A stretch of 64,000 nucleotides of DNA from Zygnema cylindricum (Eukaryota > Streptophyta > Zygnematophyceae > Zygnematales > Zygnemataceae), in contig JBBHKE010001577.1 in NCBI GenBank assembly GCA_037447655.1, forward strand, positions 1-64,000, given 5' to 3'. Both the position numbers and the translations under genes were made by a program. The notes under the pieces are model-generated. The model saw nothing but the letters and a program-made list of their open reading frames with translations, made no database searches and had not been told where the DNA came from. This document shows positions 11,301-21,921 of this stretch, piece after piece. Every line of letters starts with the position of its first letter. The first letter of the stretch is position 1.

Positions 11301-13552
11301 TTTTATAACCAAAAAAATGCAATCGTCATTGTTATTTCCATTATCATTTTGGTGTAGTTTTTCAGCAAAAGTCAAACCAGGCTTTTAGGGAATAACAGCT
11401 ATTGTTGAAAGATGAAATCCTCTCCGGTAAAAGTACAATAGTACATAAAAATGTTTTTTTTTATACAATCAAGAAAATTTCCGGTTATCTATTATTTTAA
11501 AAACTGAAAAAATTACAAATTAGCAAATTTCAAGCAATTAGAGAAACACAAATCTTGAAGTTATGAAAAAAAAATCAGGTTTATAACGCCGACATTTCAA
11601 CGTCAAAATGTCCTTTTTCTTTTTTTTTCATATTTAACATATGCTTTACGGTTAAAAATTAAACCCATTGATTTTTTTCTTTTCCCATCTCACCACGGCA
11701 AATGCCCGAGTTCCAATCGTATTTGTGATACTCCCTTGAGAAACAAAGTGATCATATGACCCTCCTGTTATATTGAAAAAGATTTTTCCAGAATATGGTT
11801 TTAAAGGGGTACCGATAGTAAGGCGTCCTTGGACAACTACAAAATTCGCGAAAACTTGAAACGTGGCATTATCTTGGACTCTGCAAGTTGTTGATTTCCA
11901 AATCCACGTCAGCAAGATTAGGATGTCAATGTGGGAAACTATAATTTAAATGAGATTAGGATGGTGGAATATACTTGTGGATGAATGGCGGAATGGATGT
12001 TGGACATTTAAAAAATTTATGATGGCCATAATCTTGGTCATTAAATAGTGGAGATTAGCAATAAGAAACTGGAAGATGGACTTAGAGATTAGAGATGGGA
12101 TGACAGAGACTCAAAACTGGAGATTGGATATTGAGTGCTGGAAGATTGAACTTGAAATACTAAGGTTGAAAATAAAGTATGCAGACTGGGATTAGATTTA
12201 CGAGACATTCATCTTTGAAAATTGGAATGGGCAGCTGGAGATTGAACATTAATACCTTACACCTCTGAATACAACGGTATAAGCAACTCCTAGCAAACAG
12301 GTTTTACATGATTTGACGAGTCAGACGGAATTTCTTCATTATTTTGAAACTTACTTGAGCCATCCATTTATAATAAGCTTGTCAAAAGTGAGATTTTTGA
12401 CATCCATGATGACATTGACGTTGCAAGGAATGATCGCGTCTTTTCCGGACATTAAACCTTGTCCTGGAATGACTTTGTTGGGCCACGTGTTGGGATTACT
12501 CCATTTCATCCATCCTGCAATCCATAACAACAACTTAATGACTCTGGATGGCGTTGGACCCCGGAACACTCGTAGAACATCAAATTCGACAGATATTGAA
12601 CATTGAACATTAGACATTGAACATTAGACATTGAACCTTAGAAAATGAACATTAGACATTGAACATTATACATTGAACATTAGACATTGACATTGCTATT
12701 TTGGGTTTCGGCATTGGACTTTGGGTTTTGAACATTTGACATTAAGCATTAGACATTGGTGATTGGGCATTGGAAATTGGACACCTAGAAACTGGAAATT
12801 GGGCAATGTCCATCGGACATTGGACTTTGGAAATTATAAATCAGAGAATGAAATTGGACATTGGAAAAACATTGGAAACCAGAGACTTGACATAAAGGAG
12901 GGAAGTGTCAGAGATTGTGACTGGAAATTGGACATTAAATATGAAACTCTTCACTCCATAGAACAAATGTGCCGTATTTTACGCCAAATGTAGAAACAAG
13001 AGGAGCAAAAAGGGCGTACTCCCCTGAGAGTCTTTGGCTCTTTGTACACTACCCAGTTTTATCCCCTTTTGTGCGTATAATAAGGCGTAAATGCCGCACT
13101 TTTGCTCAATGGTAGTTCACTCTTTGTCTTTTGTTGACCGATCTTGAACCATTAAGCGTAATATGATACGATGACATCTAAAATCTCTACACTCGAATTT
13201 TCTAAAAAAAAAAAAAATTAAATGTAAAAAAATAGGGGAAAAAAAGAATACATGAATACAAACACTGGACTACCCTCGACATCTAACATCGACGATAGAC
13301 ACTCCGATTATTTTTCCAACATCAATAATCTACCTGCATTTAAAGCACAGAATCATTAAATTCTCCATTTCCAACTAAAACAAAAGAGGAAAAAAAAAAA
13401 ATTATCCATTTCCCACCTCGGTTGGTTGCTGGGATTGACGAGCAATTGGGTTGAAAAACGTCAGTAACTGCCGACATTGCCAATTTAGTTTCAACCAGTA
13501 GGAGAACGAAAATTTGGATTGTACATTTTAAATTTCTCCATCTCGGTTCCAT
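3916..13552 (-). CDS. Secreted G8-domain / beta-helix protein, CEMIP-TMEM2-PKHD1L1 superfamily (15 exons, 3 frameshifts)
   Basis: Exons (minus): 13552-13417, 12514-12355, 11880-11694, 11148-10945, 10458-10286, 10165-9857, 9124-8991, 8825-8618, 7977-7922, 7760-7661, 7088-6767, 6332-6145, 5610-5506, 4988-4782, 4074-3916. All introns have GT/AG ends and the splice phases agree; the product is about 880 residues. Exon 1 gives Met, then a hydrophobic signal sequence (TIQIFVLLLV). Exons 2-4 form the G8 domain (WSNPNTWPNKVIPGQG, then LIINGWLK). Exons 5-9 hold the family's right-handed beta-helix signatures: AEVALLTRSIVIQGH, GRYPMHLHLCQ, VEDGIEH, STFWISNPNNHWIGN, GIRTYSDGY. In animals such proteins bind or cut hyaluronan or act at the cell surface; the substrate here is unknown. 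Three single-base shifts lie in homopolymers in exons 4-6. The last exon is tentative: reading through its donor would add about 47 residues to a stop at 3772. Confidence 0.85.
5010..5371. repeat. Polypurine GA/GGA microsatellite tract
   Basis: About 360 bp are almost pure purine on the plus strand: first irregular (GAGAGG)n/(GGGA)n, then perfect (GA)n with a single GGA interruption near 5313. It lies in the intron between exons 14 and 13 of the G8 gene. Open frames of 88-206 codons here are products of the repeat. Long mirror-like purine tracts can form intramolecular triplexes. Confidence 0.9.
9967..9970 (-). other. Apparent +1 frameshift in exon 6 of the G8 gene
   Basis: Plus-strand run CCCC. 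As written, the minus frame changes from the family-like VVHGTW to a stop 5 codons later. The frame that continues the family (DKNVAYKTKGH, VEDGIEH) is reached only if the run is one base shorter. The exon's splice phase also requires that correction. It could be a sequencing error or a real mutation. Confidence 0.75.
10402..10406 (-). other. Apparent -1 frameshift in exon 5 of the G8 gene
   Basis: Plus-strand run CCCCC. The upstream frame WSGTTIVLGPAF and the downstream frame MDESAEVALLTRSIVIQG are both typical of the family but differ by one base. A run one base longer would join them and also restore agreement with the next splice phase. Confidence 0.75.
10545..10755. repeat. Intronic periodic repeat, TTGGACATTG/ATTGGAAATTGG type
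   Basis: The intron between exons 4 and 5 of the G8 gene is largely built of words like ATTGGACATT, GAAATTGGAC and ATTGGAAACT spaced about 10-14 bp apart. Similar tracts occur in other introns of this gene (4640-4745, 12000-12250, 12596-12950). The word is shared but the phase drifts, so this is cryptic simplicity rather than a clean tandem array. Confidence 0.7.
10982..10984 (-). other. Apparent -1 frameshift in exon 4 of the G8 gene
   Basis: Plus-strand run TTT. Downstream of it the family-like frame is QAETRKITAVYGG, one base off from the upstream STDFNS frame. Only the shifted frame leaves the exon in phase 1, which exon 5 requires. This is the third homopolymer slip in three consecutive exons. 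Confidence 0.7.
12596..12950. repeat. Intronic TTGAACATTAGACA tandem repeat
   Basis: From 12596 to about 12700 a 14-bp unit TTGAACATTAGACA repeats about six to seven times with small changes. It then grades into ATTGGAAATTGG-type sequence up to about 12950. It lies in the first intron of the G8 gene. Confidence 0.8.
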
Positions 13553-13600
13553 TCTGAAATTAGTGTAGACTCTAAGTTCGTGAGTAGCATACACTAGGAA

Positions 13601-15074
13601 AAAAAACAGCTCAAAAAGACAGCTTTCAGTAAAAGTAAAAATATTTTTTTGTTTTGTACATGTGAAATGGATTATAGTGAGGGGGAGAGTGAGAGAGAGA
13701 GTGAGAAGGATGGTGAAGGAGAGAGCGAGAGGAGGATGAAGGAAATGAAAAAAACAAGGAATGAAAATACGAACGAATTTAGATAGCGATCGGACGAGAT
13801 ATATTTGTAGGCCCAGGGACATTTAATGCAAGTATGCAACCAATGGCACCAGGCGAAAGGACGTGCTAAGAATCGTAGGTCGACGTGCGATGAATCTGCC
13901 ACGCGGCGGAAGCTGAGAGGCTAGAACCAGTGCGACAGACGGCGGGACATTTGTGGTTCAGGTGTCGGCATTGTCGGTGGCGTCGTTTTTTGTACGGATG
14001 AGGGAGGCGAGAAAAAATCTTGTGCTTTTCGCATTTATTGTGCTTGAAAATTGGCAACATTCGTTACCGTACGCGACTCGGTACACAGTACAGTACAGTA
14101 GATTGGTTTGGAGCGTAGGCATTGATTCTGTACGGAATTGAAGAATGGTGGTTGGTTCAGAGGGAGTACGGAAAAAGTGCGCTGACGAGTGCTTTTTTAA
14201 AAACGTTTTAATTGGCGTAAGGTCGACTGGAAACAAACATATCTTCAAATTCTTTGGCCGATTATTCTGCACGGTATTGCACGTGGCAAAACGTGATCGA
14301 CTCGAGGAGCAAAGGAGAGTTTGTCGGATGACGTTAGGCTACAGTACTGTAGCTCAAAATCGGATCTTTTCCGGGATTGGCGAGAAATGTGACAAATTGA
14401 CGACGACTCGGTTGTCTGATACGTGTCAGAACATAAGGGCCAACATTTTGCCTTTTGTAGAGACGCGTATCGTAGCGCATCGGTTTCCGATTTTTCAAGG
14501 GCCTCATGCGGCCAGCAACTACGCAGCAGCTACACCGCGCATCGTTATTAGTGTCAAAGTTTAAATAGTGTGTAAGTAAATATACCGTCATTGACAATAA
14601 TTAAGAATTTGAAAATTAAAAAAAAAAAGGTTTATTCTAATTTCAGTGTAAACGCTAATTTGGAACAGCAAAAATGGAAAATTTTCTGTACGATTATATA
14701 CATTATTATATATATCCGTACAAAAAATAATAAGTCGTACACCGATGTGAAATTAAAAAATCCGTACATGTCAGACTAATTTACGTGTCTTTCCAATCCC
14801 GTTTTTTTTAGCGCACGTTCCTATGCGTACGCGTCCAATTTAATTCAATTTTTGTATAATTTTCACTTGAAAAGGTACAGTTATGTACGGTCTGACATCG
14901 ACCGTACACCATGCTATTTAGATCTTATTGAACTTTAGTTCTTTACGCTATTTTGTACGTTACCTCAATTAACGTCAAGGAAAAATTAAAATCATGTATC
15001 CTATTTGAGGAAAAAAATCAAAATTTTAAGAACCCAAATTAGTGACTTTGACACTAATAACGATGCGCGGTGTA
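13601..15074. repeat. 1.47-kb duplicated segment, copy 1
   Basis: Nearly identical to 18641-20111. The left limit is an A-run next to CAGCTCAAAAAGACAGC, just upstream of the G8 gene's start (13552), so it includes the presumed promoter and 5' flank of that gene. The right limit is exactly the terminal inverted repeat of a MITE (15074). It contains a GA-rich stretch, the words CAGTACAGTACAGTA and CTACAGTACTGTAG, and the MITE 14531-15074. No convincing protein frame. Confidence 0.9.
14531..15074. mobile_element. MITE, GGTGTA-end family, long copy
   Basis: 544 bp bounded by TACACCGCGCATCGTTATTA and its inverted partner, which ends TAATAACGATGCGCGGTGTA. The subterminal AGTGTCAAAGTTTAAATAG and CCCAAATTAGTGACTTTGACAC match the 220-bp copy at 1986-2205. 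The interior is AT-rich, with repeated CGTAC words and no open frame. Confidence 0.8.
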
Positions 15075-15334
15075 GTATCCCTGGCGTTGTAACGACGCGA
15101 AATTTTTATTTTTTTCGGTGCGACGAGCCGCGCTGCGCGCCAATATCGCACGATATGTATTTTTCTTCGACGACGCTTAAAATTTCAAAACTGGACGTCC
15201 AAAAAAAGAGAAGCAAAGACCTAATATGCAGAGACGGTGTACGGGACTGTGTTGTTATATTTACCCTTAATTGCAGTTATGTAAACCCCACGTTACTAAA
15301 AACCCTAATTCCTTCACGCTACAGGTAAGTACAG

Positions 15335-15535
15335 TACACCGCCAATCGCTATTAGAGTCAAGGATTAAATAGCGTCAAAAAACAATTAGCGTTATTGATT
15401 CTAATTTAGTACCTGAGACGTGGCAGTATATGGTCCACGTACTTAAATAGCGTTATTAATTGCATTTCATGTTTTTTTTTTTGAAAAAAGGGCACCGAAT
15501 TGGCGTTATATACTCTAATAGCGATTGGCGGTGTA
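15335..15535. mobile_element. MITE, GGTGTA-end family, short copy (left arm of palindrome)
   Basis: 201 bp with near-perfect terminal inverted repeats TACACCGCCAATCGCTATTA...TAATAGCGATTGGCGGTGTA. It contains the hallmark GAGACGTGGCAG...GGTCCACGT. Three bases separate it from a reverse-complement copy of the same length. Confidence 0.85.
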
Positions 15536-15538
15536 CTG

Positions 15539-15739
15539 TACACCACCAATCGCTATTACAGTATATAACGCTAATTCGGTGCCCCTAAATTTTTACCCCA
15601 AAACCTGAAATGGAATCAATAACACTATTTAAGTACGTGGACCATAATCTGCCACGTCTCAGGCACTAAATTAGAATCAATAACGCTATTTTTTTTTTAC
15701 GCTATTTAATCCTTGACTCTAATAGCGATTGGCGGTGTA
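15539..15739. mobile_element. MITE, GGTGTA-end family, short copy (right arm of palindrome)
   Basis: 201 bp, close to the reverse complement of 15335-15535, so the pair forms a head-to-head palindrome of about 405 bp centred near 15537. It ends GGCGGTGTA, followed by CTGTACTGTAG. Confidence 0.85.
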
Positions 15740-17098
15740 CTGTACTGTAGTAACGATAAATGGTGTCCCGTAATACGGTAATAACGATGAAATGAGCATA
15801 TTCTTTATTTCAAAACGTGCAATGGGAAAACTCTCAGGGTACAAAGGGGATATAAATAAAAGAAACGGTGAAGCTTATCTCCAAAAAAGTCGATCTTCCG
15901 AAGGGATAATTAAAGTGATAAAGCGATAACGGCGAAGACCTGCCATAAATGTACGCTAACTGCCAGATTTGGTCAAACTTGTCGTTATATGTGACGACCC
16001 GTCCTGTGAAAATAAAGCGGCAGACAGCGACGGAAAGAAAACGAAGAGCCGCCTCCGTTTCTTAATACATTAAGGTGTAATTTTTTAGGGTTTTAATAAT
16101 TACGTTACAGTTAAAAGACGGCCGAACGTCATTGACGACAAATGTCACCCACGTTGCGTAACCGTGTCTATTGCTTTCTGGATTTTCTAATATATTCAAC
16201 CGCAAAAGACAAAGTTCGAACAGGTTTCATGCATAGTTGTCCAGTGCGCATAATACGCACGAAACGAACGCGCGAATACTACGCACGATACGCATTTAAG
16301 GATGAAAAAAATGTTATAAAATGCGTACCTGACTTTGTACCCGTACCTTTTCGTACATTTGCGTAATTAATTCGTACATTTCAGTACTTTTAGGGTTATA
16401 AAGGGGGGTTTGAGGATTTTAGGGTACATTCTCGTGCATTCTCATATATTTCTGTTAAACATCCAACTTTTATTCGTACTTATACGTACAGTGTCCGTAT
16501 GTTTTCGTATATTTGACGGTTATTATTTTGAAATTTTTGAGGTACATTTTCGTACGATTCCGTATATTTCAATTATACGGACTTACATATTTCATACGTC
16601 TACGTACAGCATCCGTATATTTATGTACTTTTAGGGTTATTGAAGGGGGAATTTGAGGGTGTATAGGGTACTTCCCGTGCAATTTCGTACATTCCGGTAA
16701 ATTACAGTTCAACTGCCTTACATTATCCGTACTCTTCAGTTTTTTATGGTGCACCTTTCGTACAATGACGTACTTTTTCGTACGTTTATCGTACCTTTTT
16801 GGGTTATTAAGGATTTTCTAGGGTTAAGGGGACGGCTTCCGTACGTTTTAGGTTACCGTACAGCAAAAACTAAACGAATTTTACGAAAAATATAAAAGTC
16901 GCGAATACTACGTAGTTATCGGAAAAAAGTCCAAATCCGTACGAATAGGACACCTATGGTTTAATGCTGCTGGTTCACTGCGGGTACAAAATAGCTATCC
17001 GTACATCCCGATTTATAAAGTACGAGCCATAAGCGCATCGTCGAAGTAGAATTAAAAATAATAGCCGCGGGCGACCCGGTGCTTTGCCCTTTGGTTGC
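15740..17098. other. Intergenic, GTAC-rich, no recognised gene
   Basis: No convincing coding frame. CCGTAC, CGTACA and TACGTA words are unusually dense between about 16230 and 17010. Degenerate tandem repeats occupy 16380-16860 (separate entry). Confidence 0.5.
16380..16860. repeat. Degenerate tandem repeat with TTTTAGGGTTAT core
   Basis: Three units begin CTTTTAGGGTTATAAAGG (about 16386), CTTTTAGGGTTATTGAAG (16626) and CTTTTTGGGTTATTAAGG (16794). The first two continue with GAGG...TAGGGTAC and then blocks of CGTGCA, TTTCGTAC and CATCCGTATATTT. Spacing is about 240 and 168 bp. Confidence 0.6.
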
Positions 17099-17317
17099 GT
17101 ATGGGCCTTTTCGCTATTAGTGTAGAAGTTTCTTTTCGGTGGACGATTTATTAGCGTGGTTAACGCTAATTAGGATTTTTGATCTCTTTGAAGAAATTGT
17201 TTACTTTAGTTAGGATTTAGGTTTTCTTTAAATAGTATGGATAATTGCATTTGAGAATTAAAAGAAATAAATGGGAGGGTATTGGCGTACACTGCGCTAT
17301 TAGCGATTGGCGGTGTA
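17099..17317. mobile_element. MITE, GGTGTA-end family, second subfamily
   Basis: The right end GCGATTGGCGGTGTA is intact; the left end near CGCTATTAGTGTAGAAG is eroded. The interior (TTAGCGTGGTTAACGCTAAT, TAAATAGTATGGATAATTGC) matches the copy at 26765-26983 rather than the 1986-type interior, so the two belong to one subfamily. Confidence 0.65.
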
Positions 17318-18552
17318 CAGTACCATGTATATTTGCTGCATTCACACTAAAATGGACGGTGAATGAGTTGAGTAAACGAACGTTTTTTTTGTTGTTTGGA
17401 CGTGTATAGCCCTTGACGTCAATTACGTCAACAAAAACGTGGCGATGTTGTTTTTGTTGCCGTACGATATAGCGTCGTTGACTGAAATTTGTCCATTCAA
17501 ACCATCCTTGTCGTTCGACCGCGGGTCAAACTGTGGCGATAACTTTGTCGTCGTCCATGTACTGTAGTGTATCGGTTTCGATCCGTCCTGTCAACCGTGC
17601 CGGTGACTGAAATCGCGGGCGGTACGGGGTGTACTGTGCTTTGTCCTTTGGTTGCCAAGGGCTTGTCGTTGTTGTACAGTACAGTACAGTTCGTTGTTGT
17701 GATGGTACTGTACATAATTTGTACGTTCTTTGGGCGTGTTGTCATCATTGAATTTGTGGTGTTGCATTGTTTTCGATAGTATTAGCATCCGGCAGTTTGT
17801 TTTTTTCGGATCCGTACGTTATAGGGCTTACAATGGTTTCACGCTATTTTTGCGACGTCATCTATTGACGACGGATTTTTTTGTCGATTTGAAACGTTTC
17901 ATGTGAAATGTATCGTTAACGCTGTCTACGGAAGTTACACGCATTTTTCCGGTTTGTTACATTGTGCCGCGGATCGGATTTGTTTTTTTAACATCTTCCT
18001 TGTTTGTTAGTCGGCCGGTGGGTTTGGTCGTGTCGTTTCGTAGATTGTCTACTGGTGGTACGGACGTTTAACTTCGTGTTGTAGATTGTCTGCCGGCGGT
18101 ACTGATTTGGTGTTGCCGGTTCGTAGATAGTGTCCCTATCCTAAAACGCTCATACGGTTGTGTACCGCCTTGTCGTTTTGTTCATTGTCATTGGCGGTTC
18201 ATTTGTTGTGCATGTTAGTAACCTCTATCGGCGATTAATATTCGAAGAACGAATTCTAATATAAAGGTGTGTATTATAAGGAGAGGGTTGCGCCATCGTA
18301 AATGTGGCCGAAGTAGCGCTTTGGACGTGTCATTATCGTAGCTGTTGTTGTTTATTGTACGCCTTTTGGCTACGCAAACGAATCGTTTTCCATGGTTTTT
18401 TTTTTAGTCTTCTTTATACTTTACGTATTGTCACTTTTATCATTCGTTGTGAAGGCTTGAAATTTTTGGTAAGTACTTTTAAATTTTTAATTTTTTGTGT
18501 GTAGGTTTTTTTTTTTTCTTTTTTGCGTAATGTTTGTTTGTTGTTATACTTT
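17318..18552. other. Intergenic, no recognised gene
   Basis: Short open frames only. A roughly 40-bp motif TCGTAGATTGTCTACTGG...GGTAC recurs imperfectly three times at about 18040-18130. Poly-T stretches precede the assembly gap. Confidence 0.4.
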
Positions 18553-18562
18553 NNNNNNNNNN
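18553..18562. other. Assembly gap (10 N)
   Basis: Ten N. The true gap length is probably unknown. It lies 78 bp left of the second copy of a 1.47-kb duplication, which matters when judging that duplication. Confidence 1.
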
Positions 18563-18640
18563 TAATTTACAGGGACCCGGATGTTTATATAGAGCAGGCT
18601 AGCGATAGATTTAAGCAAGCATAAAAGTAAGGAACAAAAA

Positions 18641-20111
18641 AAAAAACAGCTCAAAAAGACAGCTTTCAGTAAAAGTAAAAATATTTTTTTGTTTTGTACA
18701 TGTGAAATGGATTATAGTGAGGGGGAGAGTGAGAGAGAGAGTGAGAAGGATGGTGAAGGAGAGAGCGAGAGGAGGATGAAGGAAATGAAAAAACAAGGAA
18801 TGAAAATACGAACGAATTTAGATAGCGATCGGACGAGATATATTTGTAGGCCCAGGGACATTTAATGCAAGTATGCAACCAATGGCACCAGGCGAAAGGA
18901 CGTGCTAAGAATCGTAGGTCGACGTGCGATGAATCTGCCACGCGGCGGAAGCTGAGAGGCTAGAACCAGTGCGACAGACGGCGGGACATTTGTGGTTCAG
19001 GTGTCGGCATTGTCGGTGGCGTCGTTTTTTGTACGGATGAGGGAGGCGAGAAAAAATCTTGTGCTTTTCGCATTTATTGTGCTTGAAAATTGGCAACATT
19101 CGTTACCGTACGCGACTCGGTACACAGTACAGTACAGTAGATTGGTTTGGAGCGTAGGCATTGATTCTGTACGGAATTGAAGAATGGTGGTTGGTTCAGA
19201 GGAGTACGGAAAAAGTGCGCTGACGAGTGCTTTTTTAAAACGTTTTAATTGGCGTAAGGTCGACTGGAAACAAACATATCTTCAAATTCTTTGGCCGATT
19301 ATTCTGCACGGTATTGCACGTGGCAAAACGTGATCGACTCGAGGAGCAAAGGAGAGTTTGTCGGATGACGTTAGGCTACAGTACTGTAGCTCAAAATCGG
19401 ATCTTTTCCGGGATTGGCGAGAAATGTGACAAATTGACGACGACTCGGTTGTCTGATACGTGTCAGAACATAAGGGCCAACATTTTGCCTTTTGTAGAGA
19501 CGCGTATCGTAGCGCATCGGTTTCCGATTTTTCAAGGGCCTCATGCGGCCAGCAACTACGCAGCAGCTACACCGCGCATCGTTATTAGTGTCAAAGTTTA
19601 AATAGTGTGTAAGTAAATATACCGTCATTGACAATAATTAAGAATTTGAAAATTAAAAAAAAAAAAGGTTTATTCTAATTTCAGTGTTAACGCTAATTTG
19701 GAACAGCAAAAATGGAAATTTTTCTGTACGATTATACACATTATTATATGTTTTCGTACAAAGTATAAAAAGTCGTACACCGTAGTGAAATTTAAATATC
19801 CGTACATGTCAGACTAATTTACGTGTCAGACCAGTCCCACTTTTTTAGCGCACGTTCCTATGCGTACGCGTCCGATTTAATTCATTTTTTGTAAAATTTT
19901 CACTTGAAAAGGTACAGTTATGTACGGTCTGACATCGACCGTACACCACGCTATTTAGATCTTATTGAACTTTAGTTCTTTACGCTATTTTGTACGGTAC
20001 CTCAATTAACGTCAAGGAAAAATTAAAATCATGTATCCTATTTGAGGAAAAAAATCAAAATTTTAAGAACCCAAATTAGTGACATTGACACTAATAACGA
20101 TGCGCGGTGTA
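18641..20111. repeat. 1.47-kb duplicated segment, copy 2
   Basis: Matches 13601-15074 in the same orientation. The left two thirds differ by only a few single-base indels, such as GAGGGAGTACGG versus GAGGAGTACGG. The MITE third (about 19690-19880) differs at many sites. Flanks differ from copy 1 on both sides, and the right limit is again exactly the MITE tip. The coding exons of the G8 gene are not repeated here. Confidence 0.9.
19568..20111. mobile_element. MITE, GGTGTA-end family, long copy 2
   Basis: 544 bp, same ends as 14531-15074 (TACACCGCGCATCGTTATTA...GATGCGCGGTGTA). The interior is patchily diverged from that copy, for example TTATATGTTTTCG versus TTATATATATCCG. Confidence 0.8.
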
Positions 20112-21226
20112 CCCCACTTTTTCCGCTGACGAAGGTTCATTTTATTCGTCCATGTTGTCTGACTTTTGATGTCCTGCGACATAAAAGGTGTCCTTTTTTG
20201 TAAAAGTCCGTTCCCTGTTTTGCCGGTGTGCACGCTACACGTCACGTCCCCTTGTCGCAAACCAAAATGCATCCAAATCATAAAAGATACGATTCTGACG
20301 CGATAATTTCTACCAAATCCGTCAATCTAAAGGGAGGTTTGCAATTTCTGGTTTTGGATTGTTTCTTTTCCTTAACTTCCCCAGAAAGCTGCTATGACCG
20401 GGTCGCAATTTTGGACAGTCACAATTCGCCACGTGTCATAAAACGACAAAAATGAATATGAGAAGAGCACGAACATGTGAAAATTCCGTACACGCTTCCA
20501 CATTCACTCGTCTTAAAGTTTTATGGGGATTGACTTGGGCGAATATTTTTGTTTTTGTTTTTTGTGACGGCTGCAAATGTTTCCATAACTTTACGGGCAG
20601 TTTTAGCGTAGCCATTCGTTTTTATTTTTCATACAACACGTGTAATAAATGTACAGGCCCAAACTATTTTTTCCTCTGCCATGCCAATCATTGAGCTTTT
20701 GGAGGTGCCGTCGCGTTTTTGGAAAGCGATCGTTTCTTGATCGGAAAATTGGACCAGTGGGCCGTAGCTCATAATAGCGACAAACTGAATCCAGACAAGG
20801 TGAAAGCTTTGTCAGATACGACAAATCGAGGAATGAAACGCAGCATTTGCCACAAATGACAAATAAAAAAGGCTGCCGCGCCACCGAGGTCATTCTGATA
20901 TGTGATGACGTGGCAATCCAACGATCTTGTTAACTAGATTTTTGAGCAGAGGACAGCACTGCAAGAAGGGATAGTATTAGATGGCTCATAGGCCGTCGAC
21001 CTTTTGAATCGACGGTCGAAATTAGATATGACTACCGCAAATGCCACGCTGTCGAATTGGAATTAGTCAAGTTGTGCCTTTGTTTTTCGAGATATTATTT
21101 GACGTTATGACATTAAAATCCTAAAATATATAAAATTGTCGGGGAGCTGGAAAAAGGTTTTGCACACGAAATCGTAGACTCGCCAGTTTTATACGTCACG
21201 GTTCATTTCTCTAAAGTATTCATTGC
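20112..21226. other. Intergenic, no recognised gene
   Basis: Nothing convincing in any frame. The sequence is unique within the window as far as I can see. Confidence 0.4.
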
Positions 21227-21229
21227 TAA

Positions 21230-21918
21230 GGGCGTGTTCCCATGTAACCGATATTTTGAAACGTTATTTTGGAATTTAGCGCTGATTTTACGGTGTACTT
21301 TTCAAAGTGTGCCTATGTGAATCGTTACTTGCGCGTTCATTATTTTGAATATCTGTACACGTAGCCAATACTTACGAAACCCAAACTGCTGACATTTGTA
21401 GACGCCGGCGATCTCGGAACAAACTGCGGACATTTGTACGCCTCAAAGAGCTCCTTACATACTGGGACAATTGTCGACGCCAACTGTCATTTGTTGAAGC
21501 CCACACGTGAACGACATAAGCAATCGCCTACGTCTAAAAAATGACATTTGTAGACGCCCACAAGTGGACAACATAAGCAAACGGACAAACACCTTTTTTT
21601 TCGTGTACTCTCCCAACCGCAAAAAAAAAAATGAAAACGTTTGACGCGTGCAATCCAGGTTTTCTATTCGTCAATAGGGTAGTATTTTGACTAAAATCAG
21701 ATCGCGATTTGATTCCAGTGCAAGTGTGAAGATGAGCTGGAAGTGGGTCGCGATGATAATAACGCCAAATTGCCGTACCTTCCAAGTTCCAAGATGACGC
21801 AAAATGTACTTGTGTTTTTGCCCATTTTTCGTACGGCGTAATATTTTCTCGTTGGAAGTCCCATTTTCTGTGAAAACGACGGGAAAAAACCCTTACTTGA
21901 ACACATGGGAACACGCCC
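21230..21918. mobile_element. TIR DNA element 1 (PIF/Harbinger-like, non-autonomous)
   Basis: 689 bp bounded by GGGCGTGTTCCCATGT and its inverted partner ACATGGGAACACGCCC, flanked on both sides by TAA (21227-21229 and 21919-21921). A 3-bp TWA duplication with GGG-starting ends fits PIF/Harbinger or Tourist-like elements. The interior repeats ACATTTGTAGACGCC-like words between 21390 and 21560. No transposase is visible. Confidence 0.8.
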
Positions 21919-21921
21919 TAA

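Noticed and set aside
18611-19634. Several open frames identical to ones at 13.6-14.6 kb
   Set aside because: Identity comes from the segmental duplication; the frames themselves are out of context and unlike any family.
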